The notes: generated by a model not told the origin, from the sequence alone. DNA of 64,000 bases from Juglans regia (GCF_001411555.2 NW_023361359.1:413319-477318), one strand, 5' to 3'. Counted from the stretch's first letter, positions 1 through 13,129 are shown. Program-made: numbers and translations.

Positions 1-177
1 CAATTGTTTCTCGCTATCTTTATCTCTGATTCCATGTTTCATTTGTCACCTACTACTCAGTCGCTTGTACCTTACTTCTGCTTTTTGGACTAATGTTTCA
101 TGTCTTGGGTGAGAGATAGTTCAAATAGGTTGCTCAGATTTACATCAAGTATTGAGAGTAGTATACACAATTCAGAG

Positions 178-246
178 ATGGATAGCTCTTATGTTTGTTC
201 TACAAGCGAGGACAATGAAATTGAACAATCCATGGTTGCACCTGCA
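178..246 (+). pseudogene. gag: Athila-like gag, first 23 codons
   Basis: An ATG at 178 opens a frame of 23 codons that is cut at 246 by the LTR starting at 247. The same frame resumes after the right-hand target copy near 25197 with a stretch typical of Athila gag (RTLKDYLQP, TPSCIV). This continuity is why I choose this start. Bases 1-177 are the untranslated leader between the missing 5' LTR and gag; I see no primer site in them. The piece is too short to judge domains. Confidence 0.6.
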
Positions 247-1254
247 TGTAACACCTCGCTTAATTAACCATTAGATCAACCCTTAAGCATTCTAGATTAG
301 ACTTCTATTTTTTGGTTATTACTTACATTAAGGTTGATAGTGAGGTTAGCCTTAATCTTGGCAGTTAGTACCATTAAGCTAAGGATTAGAGAAGCAAGCC
401 TATTAGTCAATTTAGTGAGGCTTTTAGGACCTTAGAGCATTCATGGGCTTAGCCCAAGAAGCCTTGAACCAAGCTGTAACACCCCGCTCCCCGATAAAGA
501 CATTTTAGAATTTTCAGGGAGCCAGCGTGCTACTACTACTTCAAAAAAAAAAAAAAAAAACTTTTCTTTTTAATAACACGCCAGATGCTAAAGATTCCAT
601 AAATATAATGAAATTTAATAAATAATTAAAATCTAAATAGAGTCTGTGGAAGCACTTATTTAAAAAAAAAAAAACGAAACTCTCATGTGCTTATCAGAAT
701 AATTTATTTAAACTTTAAACCATAAAACTAATCATAGCATAATCTGTTTAGGCCTCTACCTCGCCTCCCGAAGTCAAGTCCTGTCTTGCAGTCTCATCCT
801 CATAAATATCATCACCTGGAGTGGTTTAAAAACATAAAAATATACAAAAATGAGTCGAATACTCAATAAACAACACATCATACAATAAACATAATAAACA
901 TAAGGTTTTCTTGAAAAACGTGCATACTCATAAATACATACGTAATTAACATGAACATGAACTTATCTTTCACTTATCATAGGCCGTTACCAACTATTGA
1001 CCCCATGAGTTAGGGTTAGCGAACCTAAGTAGATTTCGATTCTGCTCGTGGCTGCGGGTTGTGGAATCCATATGGAAGGAAGACATACTGGGTGGACTAC
1101 CAGCATGTATGACCTGGCAATGCAATATGCTCATAACATAGGTACCGTTTTCATATCATAACATAGGCCGTTACGTATCTTATCATAATCATACTTGTCA
1201 TTTCATAGATTTCAAAAGATTTCAAATGAAATTGCATTCTTTCATAAATGTCAT

Positions 1255-1555
1255 GATACATGTTTCCTCACATAAATTCATGACTTTTCATAAATATTTT
1301 AATGCATAATACTCACATAAAATCATGACTTTATATAAATAATTTTAATGCATAATTCTCACATAAAATCATGACTTTTCATAAATAATTTTATGCATAA
1401 CTCTCACATAAAATCATGCATGACTTTCCATAACTGTTTTAATGAATAAATTATCACATAAGATCATGAATTTTCATAAACCTTCACATAAAATCATGAC
1501 TTTCATAAAATACTTTAATGCATAAATTTTCACATAAAATCATGATTTAGGTACA
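1255..1555. repeat. Tandem repeat of about 46 bp inside LTR
   Basis: The phrase cacataaaatcatgactttt recurs at 1269, 1314, 1360, 1405, 1455, 1485 and 1531, mostly 45-50 bp apart, with one 30-bp unit. Each unit ends with a variant of ttttaatgcataa. It is an AT-rich minisatellite within the 475-3218 LTR. Confidence 0.85.
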
Positions 1556-2757
1556 TAAAAAGGAGCTTCCAATGGAGGGCATACATGCATAATATTTTTA
1601 TAAAAGACGTGTCATTTACTATACATATGTGTAAGGGTATGATCACGCTACTTACCTCATAGCGCTAATCCAATATTTATGGGATGTGACTGATTTCCTA
1701 TAAGATAGACACGTAGCTTACATCAATTTCTACTTAAACACGTACCTCGTAAATTCCAACTTAATCCATATTTCCATAAACTTTGGTCCTTCATAACTCT
1801 AAAATCACATAGAATCTATATGCCCAACTTAAAATATAACTCTATCACCATGATACATGTCAAAAAAAAAAAAAAACAAATCCTCAAGCCCAGCCCTCTA
1901 TTGACTTAAGAATACACTAGCCTATTGGCTTAGGGCCCAAGGGCCCATTATAAATCAAAGGGTCTGGAGATAAAAATAACACACGGAACAAAACAACGAG
2001 GGAATGTCGTGCGTAAACGAAACCGAGGGCTCTAGAGAGAGAGACGTGTGATACTCACTGAGAGGAAGAAGGCAACCGCGACTGTGGGTTTGGTGGCTGA
2101 CTGAGGTTACCGATGGGCTTCTCTGGGCAGTGGTGTGGCACAAGAGAGAGTGAGATTTTAGAGAGAGTTTATGGGATGAATGATAGGGAGAGGACACGGT
2201 GTGAGGGAGAGGACTTACGTATGGTGGTTCAGGGCATAGTGTAGCCGTGTTGCAGCCGTGTGGTGAGGATATTTCAGGCGAGGAGCGACAGCTGACAAGG
2301 TGGAAACTTGGCTCTATGGTGGGCTTTGAAATTGCTTTGTTTTGATGGAGCAAAAATAGAGGTCCTTCGACTTTGGTGAGGCTATGTTTCTGTGTTGAAT
2401 GACTGAGGAGTATGGGTCAACAGATGGGGCTGGCAGCTTGTGGTGGCATTGCCATGTGAGTGGGTGTCAGTGGTGTATAGAAGGAGAGCAAGTTTCTGCT
2501 TTACGTGGGGCTGGGCAATGTTAACGCATGGGTTTTCTGTGGTAGTTTAGGACAGAGGGAGGAGCAGCTTGGAGGAAGAGGCTCACGGTGGAGGGAGGCT
2601 GTGTGCTCGTGGCTTACGGGTATGATGGTTCTGTCAAGGTAAGTGGTCTAGTGGACGGGCTGAGCGTTCGATGAGTTTGGGAAAGTTGCTCTACATGCAT
2701 GTGTGTATTTTGACGTTGGCGGTAGTGGACGATGATTTTCATGCAGGAGGGCTAAAC

Positions 2758-2766
2758 ATATTTATA
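2758..2766 (-). promoter_or_regulatory. TATA-like box of minus-strand LTR
   Basis: The minus strand reads ctataaata here. It lies about 450 bp inside the LTR start (3218) and just upstream of a C/T-rich stretch on the minus strand. That spacing matches the TATA-like box of the related LTR at 7084-12371. Confidence 0.5.
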
Positions 2767-2894
2767 GACCTAGCTGGTTGAGAACCAAAAAGAAAATCCT
2801 AGAGGTGATAAACGTGCATGCGGAGGAAATGGTTACGATAAAGTCATGCATGTAGTGATAGACGGACAGATAAGGAACGGGTCCGGATATACAT

Positions 2895-2912
2895 CTATAT
2901 ATATATATATAT
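2895..2912. repeat. (TA)n microsatellite
   Basis: An uninterrupted TA run in the U3 of the 475-3218 LTR. A second simple run, (AAT)n, follows at 3061-3082. Confidence 0.9.
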
Positions 2913-4380
2913 GTGATAGAGGATGTTTAGAAAAAATAAATGCTAGGGAAAAAGACGTGTATGGTTGTGGTTAATAGAGGAAATTGGTTGGGAGTTTTAT
3001 TATGAAAAGGAAAGCACAATGATAATAGTGTTTGGAGTCTAACACTCATGAACTTGGAGTAAATAATAATAATAATAATAATGGAGCCCTAACTCTAGGT
3101 TCAATTTTTTTTTTTTAAAAACTATCCGATAAATTCTTTTATAGTCTTTAACTCATTTATTGAGCCTAATAAAATTATTCGTAATTTATCCCTAAAAATA
3201 TAGGATTGGGTCGTTACACAAGCCCATGGGGAATTCAGGACTTGGTAGCTAGCCTTGGCCCAAGCTTAAAGAAGGCATAAGGCCTTTGGGCCAAAATTGG
3301 TGTAGAATGGACCCATGGCTCAATTAGGCCAAGTCAAACCTTTTCAAGCCCATCTTAGTGGATCTTGAGGTTTATTTTCAACCCTAAAAATCTGGAAATG
3401 AGGCCCTTCTCATTGAAGCCCAAGAGCCCATAAACTATGAACCCACACACTTGGCCCTTTTAAGCCCACAAGGCCCAAAACCATGTTTGGGTTTATTTCA
3501 CTATTCAACTTGAAAGCCCAATACTCCATACCATTGGTTTCCTTAAGCCCAAATCATACGCTAAGTACCCAAATTAAGTTTTGAAAGTTGGCTAAGACCA
3601 TTAACCATCATACTAGAGGTTGGGGAACTTTAAGCCATACTTTGAAGCTTAATTTCATTTAATCTTTTCTTAACCTTCTAATTAAAATCTTTCTTTCTTG
3701 ATTATTTCATTTCATCATACTTAGACCTTACTAATACCCTAGCTAAACCTCCCCACATGTCATTAAGGAAAATGAGATATCGAACCCCAAACTTGCATCA
3801 ATCGATTATTGTGTATCACCTTTGAGTACTTGGATTGTTTTGCCCTTAGGTCCAATATTTTTGTGGCTTGACCTCAAGGGTAATATGGTCCTGAGACACC
3901 TCATGAGACCCCTTCAAACCCAAAATTAGCCTTGGACGAAAATGGTTCCACAAACCAAACCAAGAAGCCAAACCGATTGCACCTTAGTCTAGTTTGAGTG
4001 GGAACGGGTTGGGATGGAATTTAACCAACCATCTGCCTTGGTTGAGACACCAACCCATGCCACCTCCATCACCACCCAATCCCCAAGAGGTCCCATGACC
4101 ATCATGAGAATTTTGACTCAAATGTTTTGACCCAAAACCATCCAAAACCGAACTCAAAAACTGCCAAGCAAAAACCACCTGAACTCGCCAGTTTGCAAGG
4201 GTGGTTTGATTGACTTGTGGTCATCTGAATTATGCCCCATGACCTAGAAACCTCTATAGTACCATTATAACTATAGTGAGGAGGAAATAATGGTGGTTTC
4301 AGGCCACTATTCCCCCTATACAAGGTGACATAAGCCATGGAAAGCAAGCATCCAAGCCAATGTCTCCTCCCCTCTTGAAC

Positions 4381-4390
4381 TATATAAATA
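4381..4390 (+). promoter_or_regulatory. TATA box of the 247-25191 LTR
   Basis: The sequence tatataaata is followed by a C/T-rich stretch with aattgag-type leader sequence, as expected at the U3/R border of a plant LTR. Counted without the nested insertion, it lies about 1.39 kb from the LTR start. Confidence 0.55.
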
Positions 4391-6412
4391 CCTCCCTCAC
4401 TTCCTCATTTCCTCTACACCTGAGCTCCAAACTTCCTCTTGAGTCTTGAGAGCACTTCTCCCCCTTAGAGATCCAAAGAATGAAACCAATTGAGTTTTGG
4501 CAAGTTCTTGAGTGTTCTTGAGCAAGGCTGTCTTGAGTGCTTGGAAGGCCACAAAATTTGTAAATTTTCATGCTCTTGATCTTAGTTATCATTTCAAGCT
4601 TTGTTTCCAAGTGTTGGTACAAAATTTGGTTGAGTTTTGAGAAGGTTATCATGCTTAGTTCAAAACCTGGTCATTAAATGGTGGTTTGAATGATTAAATG
4701 ATTTTAAGCGGAAATTTAGCTATGAAATGTCTTAAGCATGATTTTATATGATTTATTATTGTCTTAGAATGATTATGTAAGGTTTGATTTGTGATTAAAA
4801 GCATGCCATGATATGTTTTAAATCTTTCTTGTTTTGATCAAGTATGAATCGGTTTTGAATAAATTGGAGATTTAGGATGTCTTAGCCATGATTAAGTGTT
4901 GAGATAAACTTTATTATCAAATAATTAGCCTTCACTATGTGATTAAAGATGTTAGGGATCATTTTTGATTAAAGAAAATCTCATATGCATGCAATCATAG
5001 GGATCAATGGTTGAAAACACACTTAGGCATCAACTAGAGTGCATGCCACGAGTTGGGACTATTTGGGAAAGTTCCACTTGATTTTTGAAAATTCAGGGGC
5101 ATACATGGTTTTAGAATGCCAAAAATGTGAAGTCCATAAATTTTGGTTAAATTTGGATTTCGTTTGCAATTAGTGAAACTTTAGGGCCTTAACGACAATT
5201 TTTTAGAGTCTAGGGGTATTTTTGTAAATATCTATTTTTGAAGCCTTTGATTTTGAATCTCAACCATAGAAGTATTAATCCTAACTTAGCTTGAAATTGA
5301 TTTCAGTAGCTACGACATTTTTTCAAATTACTCAGGAAGTTTGTAAGTTAGCCTCTAACTTACACCTTGATAGGTTATTTATGAATTATTGATAAATGTT
5401 TCATTCATATTTCAATTGTCATTTTGAGCATAAAATATTATGTTATATGATACATTGAGTGCATACTTACATGACATGTGATATTTTTCACCACTTTTGC
5501 ATATTGCATTTATAAGTGTCATTTTTGCATGAAAGGTTGCCACATATGCACATGTCATGTAAAACATTTTTCAAGCATAGCATGAAAATAATTTTTGTCA
5601 CGATCCCAAATAGGATGGAGAATTATCTTAGCGGAACTCCTCTGTCCACTCTGGAGTATTTAAGAATGGAGTTGTAACCCCTGCGTTGGCAAAGAGTTGT
5701 CAATTAGCATCAAATGAGTTCTTTTTAAAGAACACCGGAGCAAAGTCAATATGTTATGACACCTAATGCTGGTGGATGTACACGTTATGATGTTATGTTA
5801 TATTTACCAATGCATTCAGAATGAATCTATAGACAACGTAGTTTCAACGTGAGTTATACTACGGTCACTGGCAGATACTCACAATGCATATTGATAAATG
5901 TTATTTTTATGTGATTTTTATCACTTTTTTATTTATAAAAAATGTTCCTTTTTCTTTAATTCTATTGATTTTATTTTATTTCTATAGATTTTTCTTTATT
6001 TTCTTGGATTTGAAAGAATGAGAAGATTTAGTGCAAAATGAGAGCATTTTGGTACAAAAGAAGAGACTATGGAGCCAGATCGACTAGAGGCAGTGATGTA
6101 ACACCCGGGCCAGCGAAGCCACTTTACAAAATTTTTGGGTTATAATTATGAAAAATCGTTTGGGATTACGAGTAAAATTTTTAGAAGAGAGTTTGAGCCT
6201 AAGATATTTTGACGGTATATAATTTTTCTATAGGTTTGATAATTAGGTTTTAAAGTCTTTAATGGATCAAGTGGATGTTCATAAAAAAATTTATGGGATA
6301 ATTATATTTATTTTAGGTTGTTTAGAGACCCAAAACTTTAGATAAAAGCCATGCAATAATCTCGTTAAGAGTCCAAGTTGTGGGCCTAAGTATATTTTGT
6401 TTTTCTTTACTT

Positions 6413-6450
6413 CATGTTATGTTATGTTATGTTATGTTATGTTATGTTAT
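6413..6450. repeat. (ATGTT)n microsatellite
   Basis: About seven to eight copies of a five-base unit, followed by a T-rich run (ttttcttttc). The 116-aa open frame crossing it is a by-product of the repeat. Confidence 0.92.
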
Positions 6451-6593
6451 TTTCTTTTCTTTTATTTTCTTTTCTTTTTAGATGTAAGTACCCAGTCTGT
6501 GGAATCATTTTTTTCCAAACTCCATCGCATGGTTTGCGTCCAATTTCCTTTTTCATGCAGTCATTCCATCCTCTCCCCTAGGTTTTTATTCTC

Positions 6594-6622
6594 TTTACTA
6601 TATATATCTTATATATATGTGT
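6594..6622 (+). promoter_or_regulatory. Possible TATA region of the 6097 solo LTR
   Basis: Two closely spaced runs, ctatatatatc and tatatatatg, lie about 500 bp inside the LTR and just before a C-rich leader-like stretch (6640-7083). This is the best core-promoter candidate in this LTR. Confidence 0.35.
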
Positions 6623-7771
6623 TATGCATCCACAACTTAGATTTAGCGCCGTTGCCCTCTCTTCACACTTTCAACCATCTAAACTCATCCAAGCCTCCAC
6701 CCCCCCAACCTCAGTACAGACCACAGCTAGCCATCACTTCTCGGTAAAAACCAAACCGAAGGGCTCGGTTTGCTTCCAGTAAACCGCCACCCCAAAGCTA
6801 ATCCACGTGCAGCGACGCCGCCAAGCACCGTCCGTGCTAGTACCTCAGCCTCTCTCAGTCCACCACTTCAACCGTGTGCCACCACCCACTTTACGTAAAA
6901 CCCCACCCCTGTTTACACTTTCGAAAAGCAGAACATGATACCTTTGTTTTTCTCAATCAAAACAGAGATTTCTTGCCACCGGACAACCACACCTCGCGAG
7001 CCGCTACAAGTTGTCACCACCTCCATGGAAGAGGACGCCGGACACCCATAGACCACCTCAGCCCGTAGCAACCCCTCACGATGTGTAATGCCCGTCCTTG
7101 TGGTGAAAATTTTTACAAAATATTTTTATTAAAGGACGATGGGAATTACCGTCCGATTTAAAACTTTTCACTTGCATACCCAGGGTGCGAGACTCCACGT
7201 TTATAAAATGAAATGTGCTTTGGGATAAAAGAGGTTTACAGCGGAAAACATTAATTTTTACAATAAAAGACCTCTCGTGCATTTAAAACTCATGCCTAGA
7301 CTTTCATGCTCTTCCCCATGGGCCATGTCCGTCCTGATCATGCAGTTCCTATGGGGGGAGGGACATGCATAAAAACTAAAATGAGTCGAAGACTCATAAG
7401 CATTACTTCATACAGTTAAAATATAACAATATAGGTTTTCATTCATGCATTCATCACTCGTACATACTATTACGTGCATGCATACGTGTCATATGTGTGT
7501 TCATTTGAAAACTTCACTGGACGGGGTTTTTCTCTTTTAAACATGGGCATCCTTTTCGTAAAACGTTTCTCCCATCAGTGCCTTCGTTTCTTCAAGAGTT
7601 CGTGCATGCTTACGTGCATACATGCGTTCTTATGAAAAAGTCACTGGACGGGGTTTTTCTTTCGAAAGACTTTCCTTTCTTTAAAACGTGTCCCCCGTCA
7701 GTGCCTTCATTTCTTAAAGGTTTGTGCATTCGTGCGTTCGTACATACATGCATACATCCATTTGTTCTTAT

Positions 7772-7985
7772 CACTTTCATAGGCCAGTACACATTGCTAC
7801 GCCCCGTGTGTTGGGGTTAGCGGTCTTCCTTTGGACCTGGATTCCGCCTGTGGCCACGGGTTGGGAATCCCTTTCATAGGAGGCAGCACTGGGTGCACTT
7901 CCAGTACTACTTACCCGGCATTGCAATCTGCCCATTTATTGGTACCCTTTTCATTCATTCATGTGGCCGTTACATATCTTCATAC
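7772..7985. other. Conserved LTR island
   Basis: About 210 bp that recur at 971-1181 and 26537-26751, starting at a cataggcc phrase and ending at ggccgttac-tatctt. The shared core includes gggttagcg, tggccacgggtt/tggctgcgggtt, gcaatctgcc/gcaatatgct and ggtacc. It is conserved while the flanking LTR sequence has changed. Confidence 0.7.
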
Positions 7986-9684
7986 ATTTCATGCTTTCAT
8001 TTCCTTCTTTTCTTTTCATTCGTTCGTTCATGTCAGCTCGAAAGAGCTGGAGCTTTCATTCAGTTCATTCTTTCCTTTAACAGTCCTTTCGTGAGAAAAC
8101 ATTTCTTTTCATGGGAAAACATCGTTTCGGGCGTAGGCCCGAAAATCGACTTTTCCTTTTTCAGTTCATTTCAGTCTTATCCTTTCTTTAACAGTTTGTT
8201 CTTGGAAAACTTGATTTAAGAACATACATGGCTTAAACATCAGGTTTCATGGCTTCCATAAGCGTCACCTTGAACGTCGTCAATCATGGCATCCACAAGC
8301 ATCACCTCGTGGTGCACATGAAAGCGTCGGTTTGTAGGATCCATAAAAGCATCCGTTGTCATGCCTTTCATGCATTTTCATCAGTTTATGGATTTTCTTA
8401 GAAAATACATACAATAGATACATCGTATAGTCATCCATTCACATGCGTACAATTAATACTTTGGTTACGTAAACAGGGGCTGCCAAGGAGGGGCCATACA
8501 TACTTATACATTTGAACACTTAGCATTTTCTTTCTTAAAGCGTCTTTCGTTTCTTTTCGTGAGCATCTTAAAGGAAAAGTGTTTCTTGTATCTTGGAAAA
8601 CTCTAGAAGAGTATGAACGTAACACTTACCTGGACTCCATGCTATTTGCATGTCATGCAGTCCATTGATGTGCTTGTCAGATGGCAACCTACATGCATAC
8701 ACATACCTTAGCGTCATTCTTTATCTAATGCAAAAGCAACTTAAACTATAAATAGAACTACGCTACACTTGGAACACTCTCCTTCTATCCCATGCACTTA
8801 CGTGCCCTTTACTATGCTAAACCCTTCGGGGACCACTTACGGTCACCACATCTTCCAACTCAAAGTCTTGCTTCGAGTGCTCATCCACTAAGATCACCAC
8901 ATTACATATGGTGAATCCGTTCGACACATGTGTCTCACCATGTTACACATGTACCTTACCCCTTTATCACCTAAGATCAACATATAACATGTTGATCACC
9001 TGCTCATAGGGACAAGAGCCATACTTCGATACCAATCTTCTCTTAACCAGGCTAGCATGATTCTTCATGCTACCCGTCCCTTTTGACAGTTCATCCCAAC
9101 ACTTAACACGACAAGACTCCATTCACTACTACGCCTTAGGTCACATCACATGGCCCGAGATTGCTCCAGAGCTACATTGTGACCTTGTCGCGTTACCCAA
9201 CATTTTACTACGTCAACTCCTAACTCACCACGAGTATGGTTCCTCACGTACTCCCTTCATATCGTGACATCTTGTCACGTTCCCGTTACGCCATTCCTAC
9301 ACTCTAACACTTCACTCATCATAAGCATGACTGCCAATAACCACGTCACTTCGTGATGTTGCCCAGTCATGCTTCCGCTATGTACTCTCACACTTATCCC
9401 GCTACTTCACCCATCACAACACGACTGTCAATAGTCATGTCACTTTGTGACATTCCTCAGTCATGCTTCTGCTGCGCACTCTTATACTTGTTCTACTACT
9501 TCACGCATACTTCTAGCCATAAGTCCATCACGGTGACACTTGCCACCCCAGACTACAGGCTGCACCATAACTACTTCGAGACACTGTTCCACAGTTCCAG
9601 ACACTACCCATCACGTTCCACGCCCATAAATCACATAACTATCCTTATCTCTGCGACACGCCACACGGAGTGTCGCTGCCACGT

Positions 9685-10440
9685 GGAGTACACTCCACGT
9701 ATACTCCCTTCACATACACCACATCACCACTATGGCATACCCGCCATATGATGCATCATTATATCACATGGAGTACACTCCTCGTGTACTCCCTTCACAT
9801 GCATTACGCCACATCACCATTATGGCATACCCGCCATATGGTGCATCAGTATACCACATGGAGTACACTCCATGTGTACTCCCTTCATGCACACTACTCC
9901 ACATCACCATTTTGGCATAGCCGCCATATGGTGCATCACTCCATCACATGGAGTACACTCCACGTGTACTCCTTTCATACACATCACGCCACATCACCAT
10001 TATGGCATACCCACCATATGGTGCATCACTATACTACATGGAGTACACTCCTTGTGTACTCCATTCACATATGCCACATCACCACTTTGGCATATCCGCC
10101 ATATGGTGCATCACTCCACCACATGGAGTACACTCCACGTGTACTTCATTCATACACACTACGCCACATCACCATTATGGCATACCCGCCATATGGTGCA
10201 TCACTCCACCGGATGGAGTACACTCCTCGTGTACTCCATTCATACACACTACACCACATCACTATTATGGCATACCCACCATATGGTGCATCACTATACC
10301 ACATGGAGTACACTTCTCATATACTCCCTTCATACACACTACGACACATCACCATTATGGCATATCCGCCATATGGTGCATCACTCCACCACTTGGAGTA
10401 CACTCCACGTGTACTCCTTTTACACGCACTACACCACTGA
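9685..10440. repeat. 90-bp minisatellite with hairpin-forming units
   Basis: The word ggagtacac starts units at 9685, 9770, 9860, 9950, 10040, 10125, 10215, 10305 and 10395, spaced 85 or 90 bp. Each unit holds an inverted repeat, ggagtacac-N5-gtgtactcc, and a second one around tatggc-N6-gccata. Most units are a multiple of three, so long open frames (up to 281 aa) appear in three frames; these are products of the repeat, not genes. Confidence 0.93.
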
Positions 10441-11922
10441 GTACACTCCACTCGTACTCATCCCGTTCCACAATATGCCAAGAGGGTATATTTTACATAT
10501 ACTCTCATTGTCTTACATTACACCACACACAAAGTACACCCAGCGGGTACTATTCTCATTCCATCTGCCACGTCACCAATACAACACATATTCCCTAACC
10601 ACACTACATGGCACAGTCTACAACACTTCTCATCTACACCCAACACATCACAGCGCACTACACGGCACAATGCACCTCCATACAACACAAATATGCCCAA
10701 GAGTTCACTACACATAATGCCTAACACTTCGTTACACAGCACCACATCACAACACCACAACTCCAAAATACCAACAGCACAATCCACAACCTAGTCAACT
10801 AATCAATATATAACATAAATACAAGGGATAGAGAGTTATACCATCGACGGGATAACCTGTGCATTGCTTGTTGACTGTCAACGTCGAAGACGTCGGAAGG
10901 GTCATACGTGGTGGCTAAACCACGTACGTTGACTGTTTAGGCATTGGGATAACTAGGTGTGGTCTTGGAATGACTCATGATGGCCTTGTGATGGCAGTGA
11001 AAGGCAGTACACAGCGTATCTAGCCGTATACAGTGGCAGTCAGTCACGCGCAGTGACTGTCCATCACGTGCAATGGTTACCCACCACATAAAGTGGTGGT
11101 TTGGACCTAGGGCTTGGCTAAGGGAGGTGCGGTGGATCTCGTGGTGGCGTCGAGGTGGCACCACGGTGGCTCACGGTGGCGGTTCAAGGCCGTGAAGTGG
11201 ATGAGAGGCCGCAAGAGAGTGAGAGAGAGTGTGCATGCGTGGGTGGCAGATCGGGGCCGTAGGTGGTTGGGTTGGCTTGTTGGCGGCCTGAGGAGGCTCA
11301 AGGTGGCGGTTACCAGCCATGGGTAGCGGTGCACGGCGGTGGAGGGGTGCAACCCGTGTGTTGGAGAGAGGGAGAAGCCGTGCATGAGTGAGAGGCTTGA
11401 GAGGGGTGGAGAGCTTGGCTGACTTGGAGGAGCTTGGGGAGGAGCCATGGTGTTGCTAGGTGGCCGTGGGTGCCGCGTACAGTGGCGCTAGTGGCTGCAC
11501 ATGGTGAAGCCGTGACTGGGTCTCCTTGTGCGTGCGTGTGTGTGATGGAGGGGGAAGGTGGCTGCATGGGAGGTGCTGGTTTTGCTGGAGGGTGGTGGTC
11601 GGTGGCAGAGGAAGCTGTCATGGGAGTGGTGGCGCCGGAGGATGGCGTATAGCGGTGCTACGCGCACGAAGCCCATTTGGGGTTTGCGCTTCCAGTGAGG
11701 AGAGAGGGAGAGGGTGAGAGAGAGAGGTTGGGCTGGTTGAGCTCGCCAGAGGGAGGTGCGGCTAGTGGTGCTGGCAGTGAGAACTGGCAACACACGGCGG
11801 CTTCATGCTTTACATTGGAGGCTTCGGCGTGAGGGATGGCCTACGTACAATGTACGCTGAAGGGGAGAAGAGGAGACAGAGGGCTACGGGGAAAAGTGAG
11901 GAAGAAAGAGAGGGGGTCTGGG

Positions 11923-11929
11923 TATTTAA
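11923..11929 (-). promoter_or_regulatory. TATA-like box of the 7084-12371 LTR
   Basis: The minus strand reads ttaaata, followed on that strand by a C/T-rich leader (11880-11920). Confidence 0.4.
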
Positions 11930-13129
11930 CTCAGTCCCTTCGTCTGGGGATCCATGTAACGATCTAACGATGGATCTCAAACACTGATTTGAAAATGCGT
12001 AAAACATTAACTTAATTAAAAGCGCTTAGAGGAATTAAGGTAGAATATTATTTTAAACAAATTTTAGTTTATAAAATAATATTCTTCATCATTAATAAAA
12101 TGATGAAGTCTCACTTAACATATTAAAGAGAATAAAACCATTTGATTAGTAAAAGCTTTCAACATAATTTAAATCCCATAATATCTTAATTAATTGAAAT
12201 CATTTTAATAATAATATTAAAATGATTTCCGACAATTATAATATTTTTAGAGCTCTTCAAGAATATTATGATTGTTGTATTTAAGATCAAAGTTAGTTCA
12301 ATAATACCGAGAATACTCCTTATAAATATTTCCAGTATATTTAAAACACTGGGCATGCTTTAGAAGTCACACGATATCTTTCGAGACACGCCACCATGGT
12401 TCGACACGCATGACGAGTCTCGCAGTCGCTAGATAGAAGGGGCTTACGTCATAAAGGAGGAACATATGTCAGAAAGAAGAAGCGTACGTAAGAAGGAAGG
12501 AGCAGGGTATGACACAATGAGCATCTGCTTCTTTTCGCCCTATCTCTCTCGCTCACCTCTCCCTCTCTTTCTCTCGTGCTCAGCACTGCTTGACAGAAGC
12601 TCCGCTGCACTCCTGCTCTTCTTCTGCGCCACCACAGCTCCTCCAGCCAACCCCGTCACGCCTTACCCCTCCATGCATGCCTCGGTTTCCCTTGGGTAAG
12701 CCCCTGCCGCCGCTTATTGTGTGTGCATCTGGTTTTAGTCTTATAAGTGATGTACGTACATAATATATATATTATATTATATATAAAGTGTTAACTTGAT
12801 AGTTGAGTTTTATTACCAGTTTTATCCCTATACTTTCTAGAAATATGTTTTCGGATGAGAGGTATCTATTTATTTTTTTTGTTATGTTAAAATGAGTTTT
12901 GTTTTAAGTCTCATAAAACATTATTGTTGTGTAGAAAATATTTTAATAACATCGTTAACTAAAGGAAGTAAACCTATTTTTTTAAGAGAGGAGTTTTCCA
13001 TGGCGTAACTTATAAATTTTAATACATGTTATCAAGTTGATACTGAGAATAGGCAATTTTCTCCAAGAAAGGCAAGAAAGAAAAGGAAGATAATATTTTG
13101 CTAGAGCTTCATTTACGTGGGCTGGCTGC

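Larger units (their letters stand above)
475..3218 (-). mobile_element. Solo LTR, 2744 bp, minus orientation
   Basis: The element reads tgtaacaccccgctcc at its left end and gggtcgttaca at its right end, flanked by a perfect 5-bp duplication, caagc (470-474 and 3219-3223). A TATA-like box on the minus strand (2758-2766), about 450 bp inside the right end, and the pyrimidine-rich leader downstream of it on that strand indicate minus orientation. Islands at about 840-905, 971-1181 and 1556-1590 are shared with the LTRs at 7084 and 25970, so it belongs to the same wider family. The open frames at 1955-2353 and elsewhere have no recognisable domain. No internal region remains. Confidence 0.88.
7084..12371 (-). 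mobile_element. Very long LTR (about 5.3 kb), minus orientation
   Basis: The left end is clear: tgtaatgcccgtcc, preceded by cgatg (7079-7083). The right end is inferred. A stop at gtcaca (12371) followed by cgata gives a duplication with one change and leaves 442 bp from the LTR start to the TATA-like box (11923-11929), close to the 452 bp in the related 475-3218 LTR. A perfect cgatg also occurs at 11968, but the base pair before it is not CA. Homology to the copy at 25970-29207 spans 7084 to about 11113. No internal region or recognisable protein is present. Bases 11113-11800 are GC-rich leader on the minus strand; 11970-12371 is AT-rich U3. Confidence 0.72.

Noticed and set aside
9685..10440. 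CRISPR-like array of repeats
   Set aside because: Whole units are repeated with no unique spacers, and the context is a plant LTR.
9670..10717. Long open frames (256, 281 and 216 aa) rich in His, Thr and Tyr
   Set aside because: They appear in three frames at once and follow the 90-bp unit, whose length is a multiple of three. This is a minisatellite and not a protein gene.
11107..11793. Open frames on both strands in GC-rich DNA
   Set aside because: Pro/Ser/His-rich or Gly/Val/Arg-rich composition in every frame is due to GC content. The stretch is the leader part of a minus-strand LTR and no domain is visible.
11960..11972. Right end of the 7084 LTR at a perfect cgatg copy (11968)
   Set aside because: The LTR would end in taa and not CA, and would leave only about 40 bp upstream of the TATA-like box, against about 450 bp in the related LTR. 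I prefer the end at 12371 but cannot exclude this one.
12466..12699. 77-aa open frame with a hydrophobic Leu/Ser stretch like a signal peptide
   Set aside because: It lies in the pyrimidine-rich part of the 6097 solo LTR, has no domain, and its hydrophobic stretch is due to the ctct-rich sequence.
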